A DNA stretch of 34,329 nt from CAZIPZ01 sp964541075. Its GTDB lineage: Bacteria; Acidobacteriota; Terriglobia; 20CM-2-55-15. Within the stretch, counting starts at the first letter, position 1; the number at the start of each line of letters is the position of its first letter. Below the pieces are notes generated by a model that was given only the letters and a program-made list of their open reading frames with translations, did no database searches and was not told where the DNA came from. The position numbers and the translations under genes are program-made. The stretch covers positions 1 to 34,329 of the forward strand of contig CAZIPZ010000013.1 of NCBI GenBank assembly GCA_964541075.1, in the 5' to 3' direction. Below are positions 17,032 to 25,354 of this stretch, piece after piece.

Positions 17032-17079
17032 AGGGACAGTGAGCAAATCTTAATTCTTCAAACCTTTGCTCCTGTCCCT
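17032..17079. terminator. Palindromic hairpin between the two receptors; copy 2 of a repeated palindrome
   Basis: AGGGACAG (17032-17039) pairs with CTGTCCCT (17072-17079), and GAGCAAA (17041-17047) pairs with TTTGCTC (17065-17071). Only T17040 bulges, and the loop has 17 nt. No T tract follows (TAACGC). It lies 15 bases after the stop at 17016, so it may attenuate or stabilise rather than fully terminate. It shares its arm organisation and much of its sequence with the hairpin at 3181-3228. Confidence 0.65.
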
Positions 17080-17187
17080 AACGCTCTCCTGGAATTTCAA
17101 GTACAATCCCTCCCCAGTTAAAACGTTTTGACAAACGCGCAACTAATTCACGCCGGAGCCGACTTCCGGCAGGAATGGGAGGGTTGA

Positions 17188-20076
17188 ATGAGAGTTGCAC
17201 TACGGTGCTTGCTGACGATCGTTTTGTGCCTCGCCGCGCTGCCTGCGCCTTTGACGGCTCAGGAAGGAACCGGCGCGATCAACGGACGCGTCGCGGACAC
17301 ATCCGCGGCCGTGATGCCGGGCGTCTCGGTGACATTGAGCAGTCCGGCCGTTATGGGAACACGAGAGTATGTTACAGACGAACGGGGAACCTATCGCTTT
17401 AGTCAATTGCCTCCAGGAATGTATTCACTGAAATTCGAGCTACCGGGTTTTAAAACCCTGATTCGTGAAGGCATCCGTATCAGCGCGGGATTCACCGCCA
17501 CGGTTAATGCCGATCTGGAAGTCGCAACACTTTCCGAAACAGTGACGGTGACCGGACAGTCGCCTGTGGTGGACTTGCAGAGTTCGACGCTTGCGGTGAA
17601 CTTCACTTCGGATCTTTTGACCAACCTGCCCAACGGAAGAGACATCTGGTCCACTCTTGGACAGACGCCCGGCGTAATGATGACCAAGTTCGACGTGGGC
17701 GGAAGCCAGGCCGGCCAGATGAGTGGATTTCGAACATACGGAACCGACGGCCAGGACGTTCTGCTGCTCGACGGCGTTCGATATTCGGCTTCGTACCTTG
17801 ACTACGGCTCATACGAGGAAATGCAAGTCGTAACAGCAAGCAAGGGCGCCGAAATGCGCGTCGCCGGTTCGTACGTGAACTCGATCGTAAAGAGCGGCAG
17901 CAACGATATTCACGGAATGGTGTACGACGCCACGTCTCCCAAATCATTTCAGGGATCGAACTTGAACGACAGGCTGAGGCGCTTCGGATTGACGACAACC
18001 AGCAAGATGTCGCTGTACAGCGATCTCAACGGCAACGTCGGCGGTCCGATCAAAAAGGACAAGGTGTGGTGGTTTCTTTCAATGAGAGACAACTACATCG
18101 GCCGTCAGTCGCTCGGATTCAAAAAAGGAGCGTGCGTGAAAGCGACGGGGTGCACCGGCGAGCCAATAGGAACTTTCGTGAACGACAATCCTTCAACGGA
18201 GGATGGACCTTTCTACACGCGGCTCGACAACGTGACGCTGAAGGTGAACAGCCAGGTCACGCCGAGCAATCAGATCGTCTTCACAGGAAACTTCGCCGAC
18301 AAGCGCATGCCGTTTCGCGGCGGCGACGGCCCAAACGCCCTGTTCTTCAATACCGATTCGGTGACGCGACAAACCTATCCGGGCAGGATTTACAAAGTGC
18401 AGTGGACGTCGGTTCTCAACAATCGCATCACATTGGATAATTCATTCAATAAGTTCGGCTGGAACTGGCCAAACAACCGGCGCATCGACGAATACAGCCG
18501 GCGAGATCTGGACACACAGCAGGTTCGTGGAGGGTTTTCGGGCGAGGGCACCGGCTTCACGCTAAGTACACCCAACACCAGGGACCCTGTTTCACGGCAT
18601 TTCAATTCCACTGCGTCCTTAGTGACGGATCGCTTCCTAACGGGAACTCACAACTTCAAAGTAGGATACGTAATCACTCACGTCCGGGCTCGCCAGACCC
18701 ACTCCGGCACGATCGGTCAGATCATTCTTTACTATCGTGACGGTTTCAGGACGCCGGCATTTATTGAGACCCTCGACGCGCCGTTTACGCTCGAAAGCTC
18801 AATGAAGGAGCACGCGTTCTTCATCAATGACGCATGGTCTTTGGCTCGGCGACTCACATTAAACGTGGGGTTCCGTATTGACCGCGCAACACCGTACTAC
18901 CCGAGACAGGAGAAAACGGGAACCGGTCCGTATCAATCGCAACAGGTTGTTGAACGGAGAGTGTTCCCCAGCTTGAGCGGCCCAGTGCCGCGTTTCTCGC
19001 TGATTTACGATGTGTTCGGCAACGGCCGAACTGCATTGAAGGCCAGCTATGGCCGGTACACGTTTGAAGTAGGCGGCGGCAGCAGCAGCGGTCTTTCTTC
19101 GGACGCGAATCCCATGGCGCTGACTGTCAGCCGTTACAACTGGGATGGCACATTCCCAGCCGCGAACTGCTATCTGACCAATTGCGCTTTCAATCCTGCG
19201 GGCAGAACCCCTGTCAGCGTCGCGGGAGGACGCAATCGCGATATCGATCCCAATTTGAAGTTTGCATACTCGGATGAATACACAGCAGGACTCGATCAGG
19301 AGTTGATGACCGACGTGTCGCTAAGACTGAATTTCGTCCGGAAGTTTGAACAGAATCGCCATCAGACATTCAACGTCGCCATTCCTTATAACGCCTACAA
19401 CATCCCAGTCAGCGGCGTCGATCCAGGAGTGGACGGAAGAACCGGAACAGCCGACGACAGAAATGTAACGCTCTTCAGTCTGGATCCCACATTTGTCGGA
19501 CGCCGCCGGGACTTCATCTCCAACAATGCCGCTTTTGACCACGCCAATACGTCTCTGGAGGCAGCTCTCATCAAGCGCCTCTCTAACAATTGGCAGGTGA
19601 TCACCGGCTGGAACTACCTGCGAAGGAAGGTCTGGGGAGCCGCCGGTATTCCGGAAGACCCGAACACGTTGAAATACAACGCTGGAGAAAACTTCAACAC
19701 ATGGTCCTACAAAGTCATGGGGACGTATGAAGCTCCATTCGGACTCTCACTGTCGAGCGTATTCAGAACGCAGAAGGGCGAGGCGTACGGGAGACGATGG
19801 AACAGCCCACGGATGAACCAGGGAGTCCAGGTTTTGTTCGTAGACCCCAAAGGGACCTACTTCATGGATACGATCAAGCTGTTCGACGTTCGAGTAGAAA
19901 AGAATTTCACCATCAGCGAGCGTTGGGGCAAGGTCAGCGCAGTGTTCGACTTGTTTAATGTGCTGAACTCGGCCGCCGTCACCGGCATCAATGACCTGAC
20001 CGGTGCGAACTTCCAGGCGCCGACGCAAACTGTCGAGCCTCGAATCGGACGCATCGCGGTGCGATTCACTTTCTGA
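17188..20076 (+). CDS. Oar-like TonB-dependent receptor, module copy A, second paralogue
   Basis: 962 residues, colinear with the preceding receptor through its whole length and by eye clearly more than half identical. The ATG at 17188 has GGGAGG upstream. Signal peptide 1-25 (ending LTAQ), regulatory-like domain about 28-110, plug about 115-250 (GFRTYGTDGQDVLLLDGVRY), then barrel with terminal VRFTF. Two differences stand out: an insertion of about 10 residues around residue 650 that contains two cysteines (NCYLTNCAFNP), and the loss of a short serine/threonine segment near the end of the barrel (after RRKVWGAAG). These are external-loop-type changes, as expected if the two copies bind different ligands. 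A hairpin follows the stop at 20081-20122. Confidence 0.9.
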   Translation: MRVALRCLLTIVLCLAALPAPLTAQEGTGAINGRVADTSAAVMPGVSVTLSSPAVMGTREYVTDERGTYRFSQLPPGMYSLKFELPGFKTLIREGIRISAGFTATVNADLEVATLSETVTVTGQSPVVDLQSSTLAVNFTSDLLTNLPNGRDIWSTLGQTPGVMMTKFDVGGSQAGQMSGFRTYGTDGQDVLLLDGVRYSASYLDYGSYEEMQVVTASKGAEMRVAGSYVNSIVKSGSNDIHGMVYDATSPKSFQGSNLNDRLRRFGLTTTSKMSLYSDLNGNVGGPIKKDKVWWFLSMRDNYIGRQSLGFKKGACVKATGCTGEPIGTFVNDNPSTEDGPFYTRLDNVTLKVNSQVTPSNQIVFTGNFADKRMPFRGGDGPNALFFNTDSVTRQTYPGRIYKVQWTSVLNNRITLDNSFNKFGWNWPNNRRIDEYSRRDLDTQQVRGGFSGEGTGFTLSTPNTRDPVSRHFNSTASLVTDRFLTGTHNFKVGYVITHVRARQTHSGTIGQIILYYRDGFRTPAFIETLDAPFTLESSMKEHAFFINDAWSLARRLTLNVGFRIDRATPYYPRQEKTGTGPYQSQQVVERRVFPSLSGPVPRFSLIYDVFGNGRTALKASYGRYTFEVGGGSSSGLSSDANPMALTVSRYNWDGTFPAANCYLTNCAFNPAGRTPVSVAGGRNRDIDPNLKFAYSDEYTAGLDQELMTDVSLRLNFVRKFEQNRHQTFNVAIPYNAYNIPVSGVDPGVDGRTGTADDRNVTLFSLDPTFVGRRRDFISNNAAFDHANTSLEAALIKRLSNNWQVITGWNYLRRKVWGAAGIPEDPNTLKYNAGENFNTWSYKVMGTYEAPFGLSLSSVFRTQKGEAYGRRWNSPRMNQGVQVLFVDPKGTYFMDTIKLFDVRVEKNFTISERWGKVSAVFDLFNVLNSAAVTGINDLTGANFQAPTQTVEPRIGRIAVRFTF

Positions 20077-20080
20077 TGCT

Positions 20081-20122
20081 GGACGGGGCGCTTGAGTGAT
20101 TCGCAATTCATGCGCCCCGTTC
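20081..20122 (+). terminator. Hairpin after the second receptor
   Basis: ACGGGGCGC (20083-20091) pairs perfectly with GCGCCCCGT (20112-20120); a G-T and a G-C pair extend the stem outward. The loop has 20 nt. TTCTTC follows rather than a clean T tract, so termination is likely partial; the downstream genes could still be reached by readthrough. Confidence 0.55.
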
Positions 20123-20167
20123 TTCAAGAAAGGCGTACGAAGAAGCTACGGAACATTTGGAGCGGTA

Positions 20168-20734
20168 ATGAAAAAGGTAGTGCTGACGCTATTGTGCTTG
20201 TGTCTTCTAGCCGGCAACCACTTGTATGCTCAAACCGATAAACCGAAAGAGAACGCAAAACCAAACGCCGCGGATCTTGTGGATGAGTGGTTCAGGAGGT
20301 TAAACGCGCTGGATGGAACCGAAGAAAGCGTCAATCGATTCGTTGAGCTTTATCAGCCGGATGCATTTCAACAGGTGGGTCCTGGAGAGAAACAGTTCGG
20401 CCCGGTTTTTTTTCAGGATCAACGTCAGATCCGCAAGTGGGCGGAAGACTTCGCAAAGGGTCATGCGCCCATTCCGGAAGCGGTCTACTTCCAGGTCCGG
20501 CTGCAAACCGTTAATGAAAAGACGACTCAATTGGTCTACTCGGTAGAGACGCCATGGGGCGACCTCGGCGCATCGGCAGAGTTCACTGGGCGTTACGTGG
20601 ATCCACGAAACAACAAAGGGTTCATGGTCAACGGAGCGGCTTTTTTCCAATGGAGGGAGGGTAAAATCGCGCGCCTGCGGTTGTATATGCCCCGAGAGGA
20701 AATCATGGAGGTAACGCCGCCTTTGCGGCCCTAG
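20168..20734 (+). CDS. Secreted NTF2-like (SnoaL-like) protein, module copy A
   Basis: 188 residues from the ATG at 20168, chosen because it begins a Sec signal peptide (MKKVVLTLLCLCLLAG, cleavage after YAQ) and has TGGAG about 6 nt upstream; an open frame extends 24 codons further upstream but would bury the signal. The mature part has the alpha+beta cone of NTF2-like domains: WFRRLNALDGTEESVNRFVE helices, then VYFQVRLQTVNEKTTQLVYS, GDLGASAEFTGRYV, and the last strands AAFFQWREGKIARLRLYMP. The family includes small-molecule-binding and enzymatic members; no catalytic Asp/His set is obvious. Its nearest relative in the window is the protein at 32973, which shares the WFRRLNALDG(T/S)EESVNRF signature. 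It lies between the second receptor and the DUF1549 gene. Confidence 0.75.
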   Translation: MKKVVLTLLCLCLLAGNHLYAQTDKPKENAKPNAADLVDEWFRRLNALDGTEESVNRFVELYQPDAFQQVGPGEKQFGPVFFQDQRQIRKWAEDFAKGHAPIPEAVYFQVRLQTVNEKTTQLVYSVETPWGDLGASAEFTGRYVDPRNNKGFMVNGAAFFQWREGKIARLRLYMPREEIMEVTPPLRP

Positions 20735-20771
20735 AGTCAAATCCAAGAAATCAAAAAAGAGAATTAAAACA

Positions 20772-20800
20772 TTGACTAAAGAGTGCAGCCGTCATAGTTG
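20772..20800 (+). promoter_or_regulatory. Candidate sigma70-like promoter for the DUF1549-DUF1501-SUMF1 operon of copy A
   Basis: TTGACT (five of six consensus bases, 20772-20777), a 17-nt spacer, then TAGTTG (20795-20800, weak -10). It sits 54 bases before the ATG at 20854. Confidence 0.3.
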
Positions 20801-20853
20801 TGTTTAGCATAGAAAGCTTGATTGATTATCTGTCCTTGACCGCGGAGGTGACA

Positions 20854-22785
20854 ATGAACGGAAAGAGAATCCGGACATGGATCCTGTTCACGGCAATATT
20901 GTGTTTATCTATTTCCATGGCCGGCCAGAACACGACTCCAAAACAGCCGCCAGCCGGCGCTATTGATCAGTTCGAGGATGTTCACAGGAATATTTTCAAT
21001 CCTCAAACGGACAAGATCCAGGATGCGGGGCGTTTCACCGACAGCATGACCAAATCCCTGCCCGGCGCTTCGTTTTCAGGCGAGAAGATCGCGCGCAAGA
21101 ACTTTATCGACGAGTATGTGTTTGATCGCATCGAGCGCGATGGCATTCCCCATTCCGGCCTCAGCACGGACGAAGAGTTCTTGCGCCGTGCGCACCTGGA
21201 CGCAACTGGAATGCTGCCGACGGCCGAAAAGGTTCGAGCCTTTGCGGCCGACAGTGATCCGCAAAAGCGGGACAAACTGATCGATTCGCTGATTGGAACG
21301 CAGGAGTTCGCCGAGCAATGGGCATGGTTTTATGGCGACCTGTTCCGGCTGAATGGCTTGTCGGGTGACGGCAAGGACACCTTCCAGTATTGGAATAAGG
21401 AATGGCTGCGCGTCGATCGGCCGTACAACGATGTGGTTCGCGATGTGATCACACCGACGTCGAAAAGCCATAGCGCCGTGCCGAACCTGCATTTCCTGGG
21501 CCGCATTGCACGCAACGCGGCATACAAAGACAGGCTTGCGACAGATCCGGACAACCTCGGCGCGATTTCAAATCGCCTGGACGCCGTGGATGAAGCCGCA
21601 GTTGAAGCCGGACGCATTTTCCTCGGAATCAATCTCGAGTGCGTGTCGTGCCATGACGGCGCCGGACACCTCGAACCCATCAACATCTATTTATCGAATC
21701 GCACTCGCAAAGAATTCTCCGAGCAGGCGGCCTTCATGGGCAAGTTACAAATGGTCATCGCATGGCAGGACACCGGCGACATGGTGATTGACGATCTTGC
21801 TCCTTCCAAGGGTTATACAACAGGCAATGATGCGCCGTACTACACAATGAGCGAGAGCAAATTCCCTCGAACCGGAGACACATATGAACCCCGGTTCATC
21901 CTCACCGGTGAGAAGCCGCGGCCCGGCGCTAATCTGCGCGCAGAGCTTGCCCGCATGATCACAAGCCATCCCCAATTCAGCCGGGCTACTGTGAATCTGA
22001 TTTGGGGAAAGCTAATGACGATTGGTTTTGTCGAGCCGTATGACGCCTTCGATCTCGACCGTCTTGATCCGAAGAATCCGCCTCCCAAGCCGTGGACGGT
22101 GCAGCCCACGAATCCAGAACTGCTCGAGGCGCTCGCAGCGGACTTTCGCGATAACGGATATAGTATTCATCGCTTGATGAAGTTGATTATGAAGTCGAAC
22201 GCATACGGGCTCTCATCGACATTTCCCGGGGAGTGGAAGGACGCCTACACGTCTTACTACGCCCGCAAGTATGTTCGCGTAATGACCGGACCGGAGGTTA
22301 TCGACACCATCGCCCAGGCGACTGGAAGGCCATACAAGTTCGATTTCTCGGGCATTGAAGTTCAACGCATCAAGGAATTGAGTTATCTCGGAGATGTCCC
22401 TGGCAGAAGAGGCAAAGGCGATGGGGCAGACATCACGGTTCTTATGAACAGCTTCTTTGCAGGAGCTCGGGAGACTCCTCCCGCAACCGGCAACAAGGCC
22501 ACGACGTTGCAGGCGATTCTTATGATGAAGTCGGGCCTCGTGAATAATCGCGTACTCGCCGAAAACGGAAGCCGGGTTCAACAACTGGTGCAATCCAGCA
22601 AGAGCAACGAAGAAATCATCGAGGAACTCTATCTGTCGACGCTTTCGAGAAAGCCGACCAGCGACGAACTGAGAACTGCTATTCCGGCTTTTGCCTTTGA
22701 AAAGGATCGAAAGAGTGCTGCGGAAAACCTGCAAGTTCGTCCTAAACCACTAAAGCACTGGAGGCCGCAATGCATCGAAGAGTAA
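20854..22785 (+). CDS. DUF1549/DUF1553 secreted protein with CxxCH motif, module copy A; 3' end frameshifted
   Basis: 643 residues. ATG 20854 is preceded by GGAGGTGA. A signal peptide covers 1-24 (ending SMAGQ). The DUF1549 region (about 80-290) contains ARKNFIDEYVFDRIERDGIP, HLDATGMLPTAEKVRAF and LIGTQEFAEQWAWFYGDL, and a heme-type motif CVSCH at 263-267. The DUF1553 region (about 375-627) has ARMITSHPQFSRATVNLIWG, LEALAADFRDNGYSIHRLMK and ATTLQAILMMKSGLVNNRVL. Up to Gln627 (22734) it aligns with the copy B protein. After that, 23 bases present in copy B are missing; the last five codons of copy B (FVLNH then stop) survive out of frame at 22736-22753. The ORF instead runs 16 aberrant residues to 22785 and overlaps the DUF1501 start. 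Real mutation or assembly error are both possible. Function of the family is unknown. Confidence 0.85.
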   Translation: MNGKRIRTWILFTAILCLSISMAGQNTTPKQPPAGAIDQFEDVHRNIFNPQTDKIQDAGRFTDSMTKSLPGASFSGEKIARKNFIDEYVFDRIERDGIPHSGLSTDEEFLRRAHLDATGMLPTAEKVRAFAADSDPQKRDKLIDSLIGTQEFAEQWAWFYGDLFRLNGLSGDGKDTFQYWNKEWLRVDRPYNDVVRDVITPTSKSHSAVPNLHFLGRIARNAAYKDRLATDPDNLGAISNRLDAVDEAAVEAGRIFLGINLECVSCHDGAGHLEPINIYLSNRTRKEFSEQAAFMGKLQMVIAWQDTGDMVIDDLAPSKGYTTGNDAPYYTMSESKFPRTGDTYEPRFILTGEKPRPGANLRAELARMITSHPQFSRATVNLIWGKLMTIGFVEPYDAFDLDRLDPKNPPPKPWTVQPTNPELLEALAADFRDNGYSIHRLMKLIMKSNAYGLSSTFPGEWKDAYTSYYARKYVRVMTGPEVIDTIAQATGRPYKFDFSGIEVQRIKELSYLGDVPGRRGKGDGADITVLMNSFFAGARETPPATGNKATTLQAILMMKSGLVNNRVLAENGSRVQQLVQSSKSNEEIIEELYLSTLSRKPTSDELRTAIPAFAFEKDRKSAAENLQVRPKPLKHWRPQCIEE

Positions 22786-24173
22786 TGGACCTAATGCCCG
22801 CGCGCCGGGATGTCCTGAAGTGGGGCGGAATGGCTCTGGCGGGAACTTGGATCGACCAGACCGTTTGGCCGCTGAAGGTCGAAGCGGCTGCAAAGGCCAA
22901 TCCACGGGGTACGGCGAGAAACTGTATCTTCATTGAATTGGCCGGAGCGGTCAGTCATGTCGATTGCTGGGATTTCAAAGAAACACGCTGGACTCCCAAA
23001 GACCTGGACGTCAAAAAGATTTCTGCGGATGTATCCATTTCCAAAACTTTGTTTCCGCAGCTTTCCAATGAGATGCACCGTGTGGCCCTTGTCCGGTCCA
23101 TGCGGACGTCCGAGCAGATTCACTTCAACGGCCAATACCATACGCAGACCGGCCGCGCTTTGAATCCTGGAATCGCCAAGGAGATCCCGGCGTTCGGCTC
23201 CGTCATTTCATATGAACTGGACGCGCAGCGCCGTCCGACGGACACATTTCCCACCTACGTCAGTACATCGCTTTCCAAAGCAAGGACCGGCGCCATCGGC
23301 TCCGGATTCCTGCCGCCGCAATTCACTGCGCTCGATCTCGACGCCACCACCGTCATTGACACATTCGGCGGCGATATGGAAGGTTTGAATTCATTGCTGG
23401 AAACGCGCTGGAGCCAACTCGGGATGTTGTCTGAAGTCTCGCAGGTGCATCGCGCTTCTGTGGGCGACAAGGTCGGCGACTACAAGGCTTTCTATCAGGA
23501 CGCATTTAAGCTTTTGAGCGATCGCCGATGGACCGAGGTGTTTAAGGCGTCCGACGAGGAAAAGAAAAGATACGGTGACGACGAATTCGGGCTGGGTTGT
23601 GTTCTCGCCCGAAATCTGGTTGCAGCGGACGCCGGCGCACGCTTTATTTATGTCAACGACGGCGACAAGTGGGATCACCACGTCAATATCTTCAACCGCA
23701 ACGTAGCGCTCAACCACTACTACACCTGCAATCGTCTCGATAAAGGTCTGGTCAGTCTCATGAACGACCTTGCCTCCATGCCGGGAAAGGCCCCCGGCAA
23801 GACGTTGCTGGACGAAACGCTGATTGTTGCAACCAGCGAATTCGGCCGAACGCCGCAAATGAACGCGGTCGGAGGACGGGACCATTACAGTCCGGTGTTT
23901 ACGGCGCTGCTTGTCGGCGGCGGCGTCAAACCCGGGAGAATCGTCGGCAAGAGCGACGAAATCGGTGCGTTCTGTATCGATCCAGGATGGAGCCACCAAC
24001 AACAGCCTTACAAGGACAACCTTGTTGCGACGATGTATTCCGCCTTGGGAATCGACTGGCTGAAGTCGATCAAAAACACTCCGTCCGGACGCGCGTACGA
24101 TTACATCGAAACCGCGCCGCTGGGAGGATCCGAGTTCATCAGCAACGACGAAATTGGGAATCTGTTCGTTTAA
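22770..24173 (+). CDS. DUF1501 protein (alkaline-phosphatase/sulfatase fold), Tat-exported, module copy A
   Basis: 467 residues. ATG 22770 has GGAGG at 22760-22764. A twin-arginine signal, ARRDVLKWGGMALAG (Arg12-Arg13), points to folded export, perhaps with a bound metal or heme. Core family motifs follow: NCIFIELAGAVSHVDCWDFK (GGxSHxDxxDxK-like first metal site), FPQLSNEMHRVALVRSM, FNGQYHTQTGRA, then TSEFGRTPQMNAVGGRDHYS near residue 357 and the C-terminal GGSEFISNDEIGNLF. No CxPxR sulfatase motif is present. The DUF1501 family is usually encoded directly after a DUF1549/DUF1553 gene, as here; its reaction is unknown. It is followed nine bases later by the SUMF1 gene. The start overlaps the frameshifted tail of the upstream gene by 16 bases. 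Confidence 0.85.
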   Translation: MHRRVMDLMPARRDVLKWGGMALAGTWIDQTVWPLKVEAAAKANPRGTARNCIFIELAGAVSHVDCWDFKETRWTPKDLDVKKISADVSISKTLFPQLSNEMHRVALVRSMRTSEQIHFNGQYHTQTGRALNPGIAKEIPAFGSVISYELDAQRRPTDTFPTYVSTSLSKARTGAIGSGFLPPQFTALDLDATTVIDTFGGDMEGLNSLLETRWSQLGMLSEVSQVHRASVGDKVGDYKAFYQDAFKLLSDRRWTEVFKASDEEKKRYGDDEFGLGCVLARNLVAADAGARFIYVNDGDKWDHHVNIFNRNVALNHYYTCNRLDKGLVSLMNDLASMPGKAPGKTLLDETLIVATSEFGRTPQMNAVGGRDHYSPVFTALLVGGGVKPGRIVGKSDEIGAFCIDPGWSHQQQPYKDNLVATMYSALGIDWLKSIKNTPSGRAYDYIETAPLGGSEFISNDEIGNLFV

Positions 24174-24182
24174 GGAGGAGAC

Positions 24183-25058
24183 ATGCTGAATAAAACCAGA
24201 TTGATCGTCTTCCTGCTGCTTTGTTCCCTTCCTGCAACGCCGGGCGCAGCCCAGAACTCCTCCTCCGTCGACGTTCCCGGAATGTCTCCAGTTCCAGCCG
24301 GAGAATTTTGGATGGGCCAGACGCACATATGGCTGCGCAGTGCACTGGAATGGACAGAGCGCGCCCGCCTGGATGCTCACCCGGCGCACGTTGTAGAGCT
24401 GGACGCCTTCTACATCGACAAATACGAAATAACGAATACGGAATATGCGCTCTTTGCGGGATCGACAAACCATGGCAAGCCATGGCATTGGGTCGGTGGC
24501 CAGATCCCTCAGGGCCAGGAGAAGTGGCCGGTATATAACGTGTCGTGGTATGACGCAGAGGCGTTCTGCAGCTGGGCCGGCAAACGATTGCCAACAGAAG
24601 CCGAATGGGAAAAGGCGGCAAGGGGAGGGCTGGATCGAAAGCTGTATCCGTGGGGCGATGAATTCGGACCAAAACCCGGAGGGCGATTTGGCGACGGCGC
24701 TGTCCGGAACGGCCCGAAGATGGCTCATTACGGATTCCCAAATGGCCCTGCAGCGGTAGGCTCTTATCCAGCTAATGCCTACGGTCTTTACGACATGATC
24801 GGAAACGTCTGGGAATGGACTGCCGATTGGTACGGGCGAAACTATTACACCGAGACGCCTTCCGCAAATCCGAAAGGTCCCGATACCGGCACGTACAAAG
24901 TCATTCGCGGTGCGGGCTGGGGTGACGAAGAACACACGCCCACACGGAGCACGATGTCGGTGTTTTACCGAAACTATACCAATCCGGATTCCGGCACCTC
25001 CACAATCGGATTCCGCTGCGCAACATCGTCCCCTGCCTCCGTGAAAAAGCTGCAATAA
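24183..25058 (+). CDS. Secreted SUMF1/FGE-fold protein lacking the FGE active-site cysteines, module copy A
   Basis: 291 residues. The ATG at 24183 follows AAGGAGGAGAC. Signal peptide 1-23 (ending GAAQ). The SUMF1 fold is clear: PVPAGEFWMGQ, HVVELDAFYIDKYEITNTEY, WPVYNVSWYDAEAFCSWAGK, RLPTEAEWEKAARGG, YPWGDEF, AVGSYPANAYGLYDMIGNVW and, last, GFRCATS. Formylglycine-generating enzymes need two cysteines in the segment after the VxRGGS turn. Here that segment (VIRGAGWGDEEHTPTRSTMS) has none, so the protein should not make formylglycine. It may bind a ligand or partner, as many non-FGE SUMF1 proteins do. It ends copy A and is followed by an intrinsic terminator. Confidence 0.85.
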   Translation: MLNKTRLIVFLLLCSLPATPGAAQNSSSVDVPGMSPVPAGEFWMGQTHIWLRSALEWTERARLDAHPAHVVELDAFYIDKYEITNTEYALFAGSTNHGKPWHWVGGQIPQGQEKWPVYNVSWYDAEAFCSWAGKRLPTEAEWEKAARGGLDRKLYPWGDEFGPKPGGRFGDGAVRNGPKMAHYGFPNGPAAVGSYPANAYGLYDMIGNVWEWTADWYGRNYYTETPSANPKGPDTGTYKVIRGAGWGDEEHTPTRSTMSVFYRNYTNPDSGTSTIGFRCATSSPASVKKLQ

Positions 25059-25060
25059 GT

Positions 25061-25105
25061 GGCGCGGGCGCAGCCGATCCTGACAGGCTGCCCCGCCTTT
25101 TTCTG
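25061..25105 (+). terminator. Intrinsic terminator at the end of module copy A
   Basis: A GC-rich imperfect stem: GGCGcGGGCgcAGCC (from 25061) pairs with GGCTGCCCCGCC (25086-25097), with one- and two-base bulges, followed at once by TTTTTC. It begins 2 bases after the SUMF1 stop codon. Confidence 0.7.
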
Positions 25106-25354
25106 CCTCCCTATTCTCCTTTACCACTCGCAAATTCGTCTTGAGGCTCTATTGGCCCACAAATGTCTTGCAAACATTTCTGTGAAGGCAGTAGCATCGC
25201 TTCAAATTTAGAAACAGCAGAAAAAGTATTTCGGCTTGCGGAGTCCCCCCACTGAAGGCTCAGAGAGATGCAAAGACCGTTTCGTGTGTTGATCAAGAGT
25301 AATTTTTCGGAAAAACACGAGTGTTTTTTCAGAGGACACGAAGAGGAGACCAAT
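25106..25354 (+). promoter_or_regulatory. Leader region of module copy B with competing A/T hairpins
   Basis: No gene is visible. A small hairpin AAATGT (25161-25166) / ACATTT (25174-25179) lies in the first half. Just before the ribosome-binding site, TTTTT (25303-25307), AAAAACA (25311-25317) and TGTTTTT (25322-25328) can form two mutually exclusive hairpins, the second being followed by a T-rich edge. This is a possible attenuator; no -35/-10 pair of good quality was found. Confidence 0.35.

Noticed and set aside
17120..17129. AAAACGTTTT palindrome overlapping a TTGACA-like box (17128-17133) upstream of the second receptor
   Set aside because: The palindrome is a single short A/T-rich inverted repeat, and no -10 box lies at a suitable distance from the TTGACA. 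Too weak to call an operator or promoter.
24183..25058. A true formylglycine-generating enzyme paired with a sulfatase
   Set aside because: The active-site cysteines are absent, and neither DUF1501 protein has the CxPxR sulfatase motif.
23391..25133. A 580-residue minus-strand open frame antisense to the DUF1501 and SUMF1 genes of copy A
   Set aside because: The plus strand carries two clear protein families with good ribosome-binding sites. The antisense frame is a by-product of codon bias in GC-rich genes, as are the long antisense frames at 26912-27880, 29528-30583 and 30623-31825.
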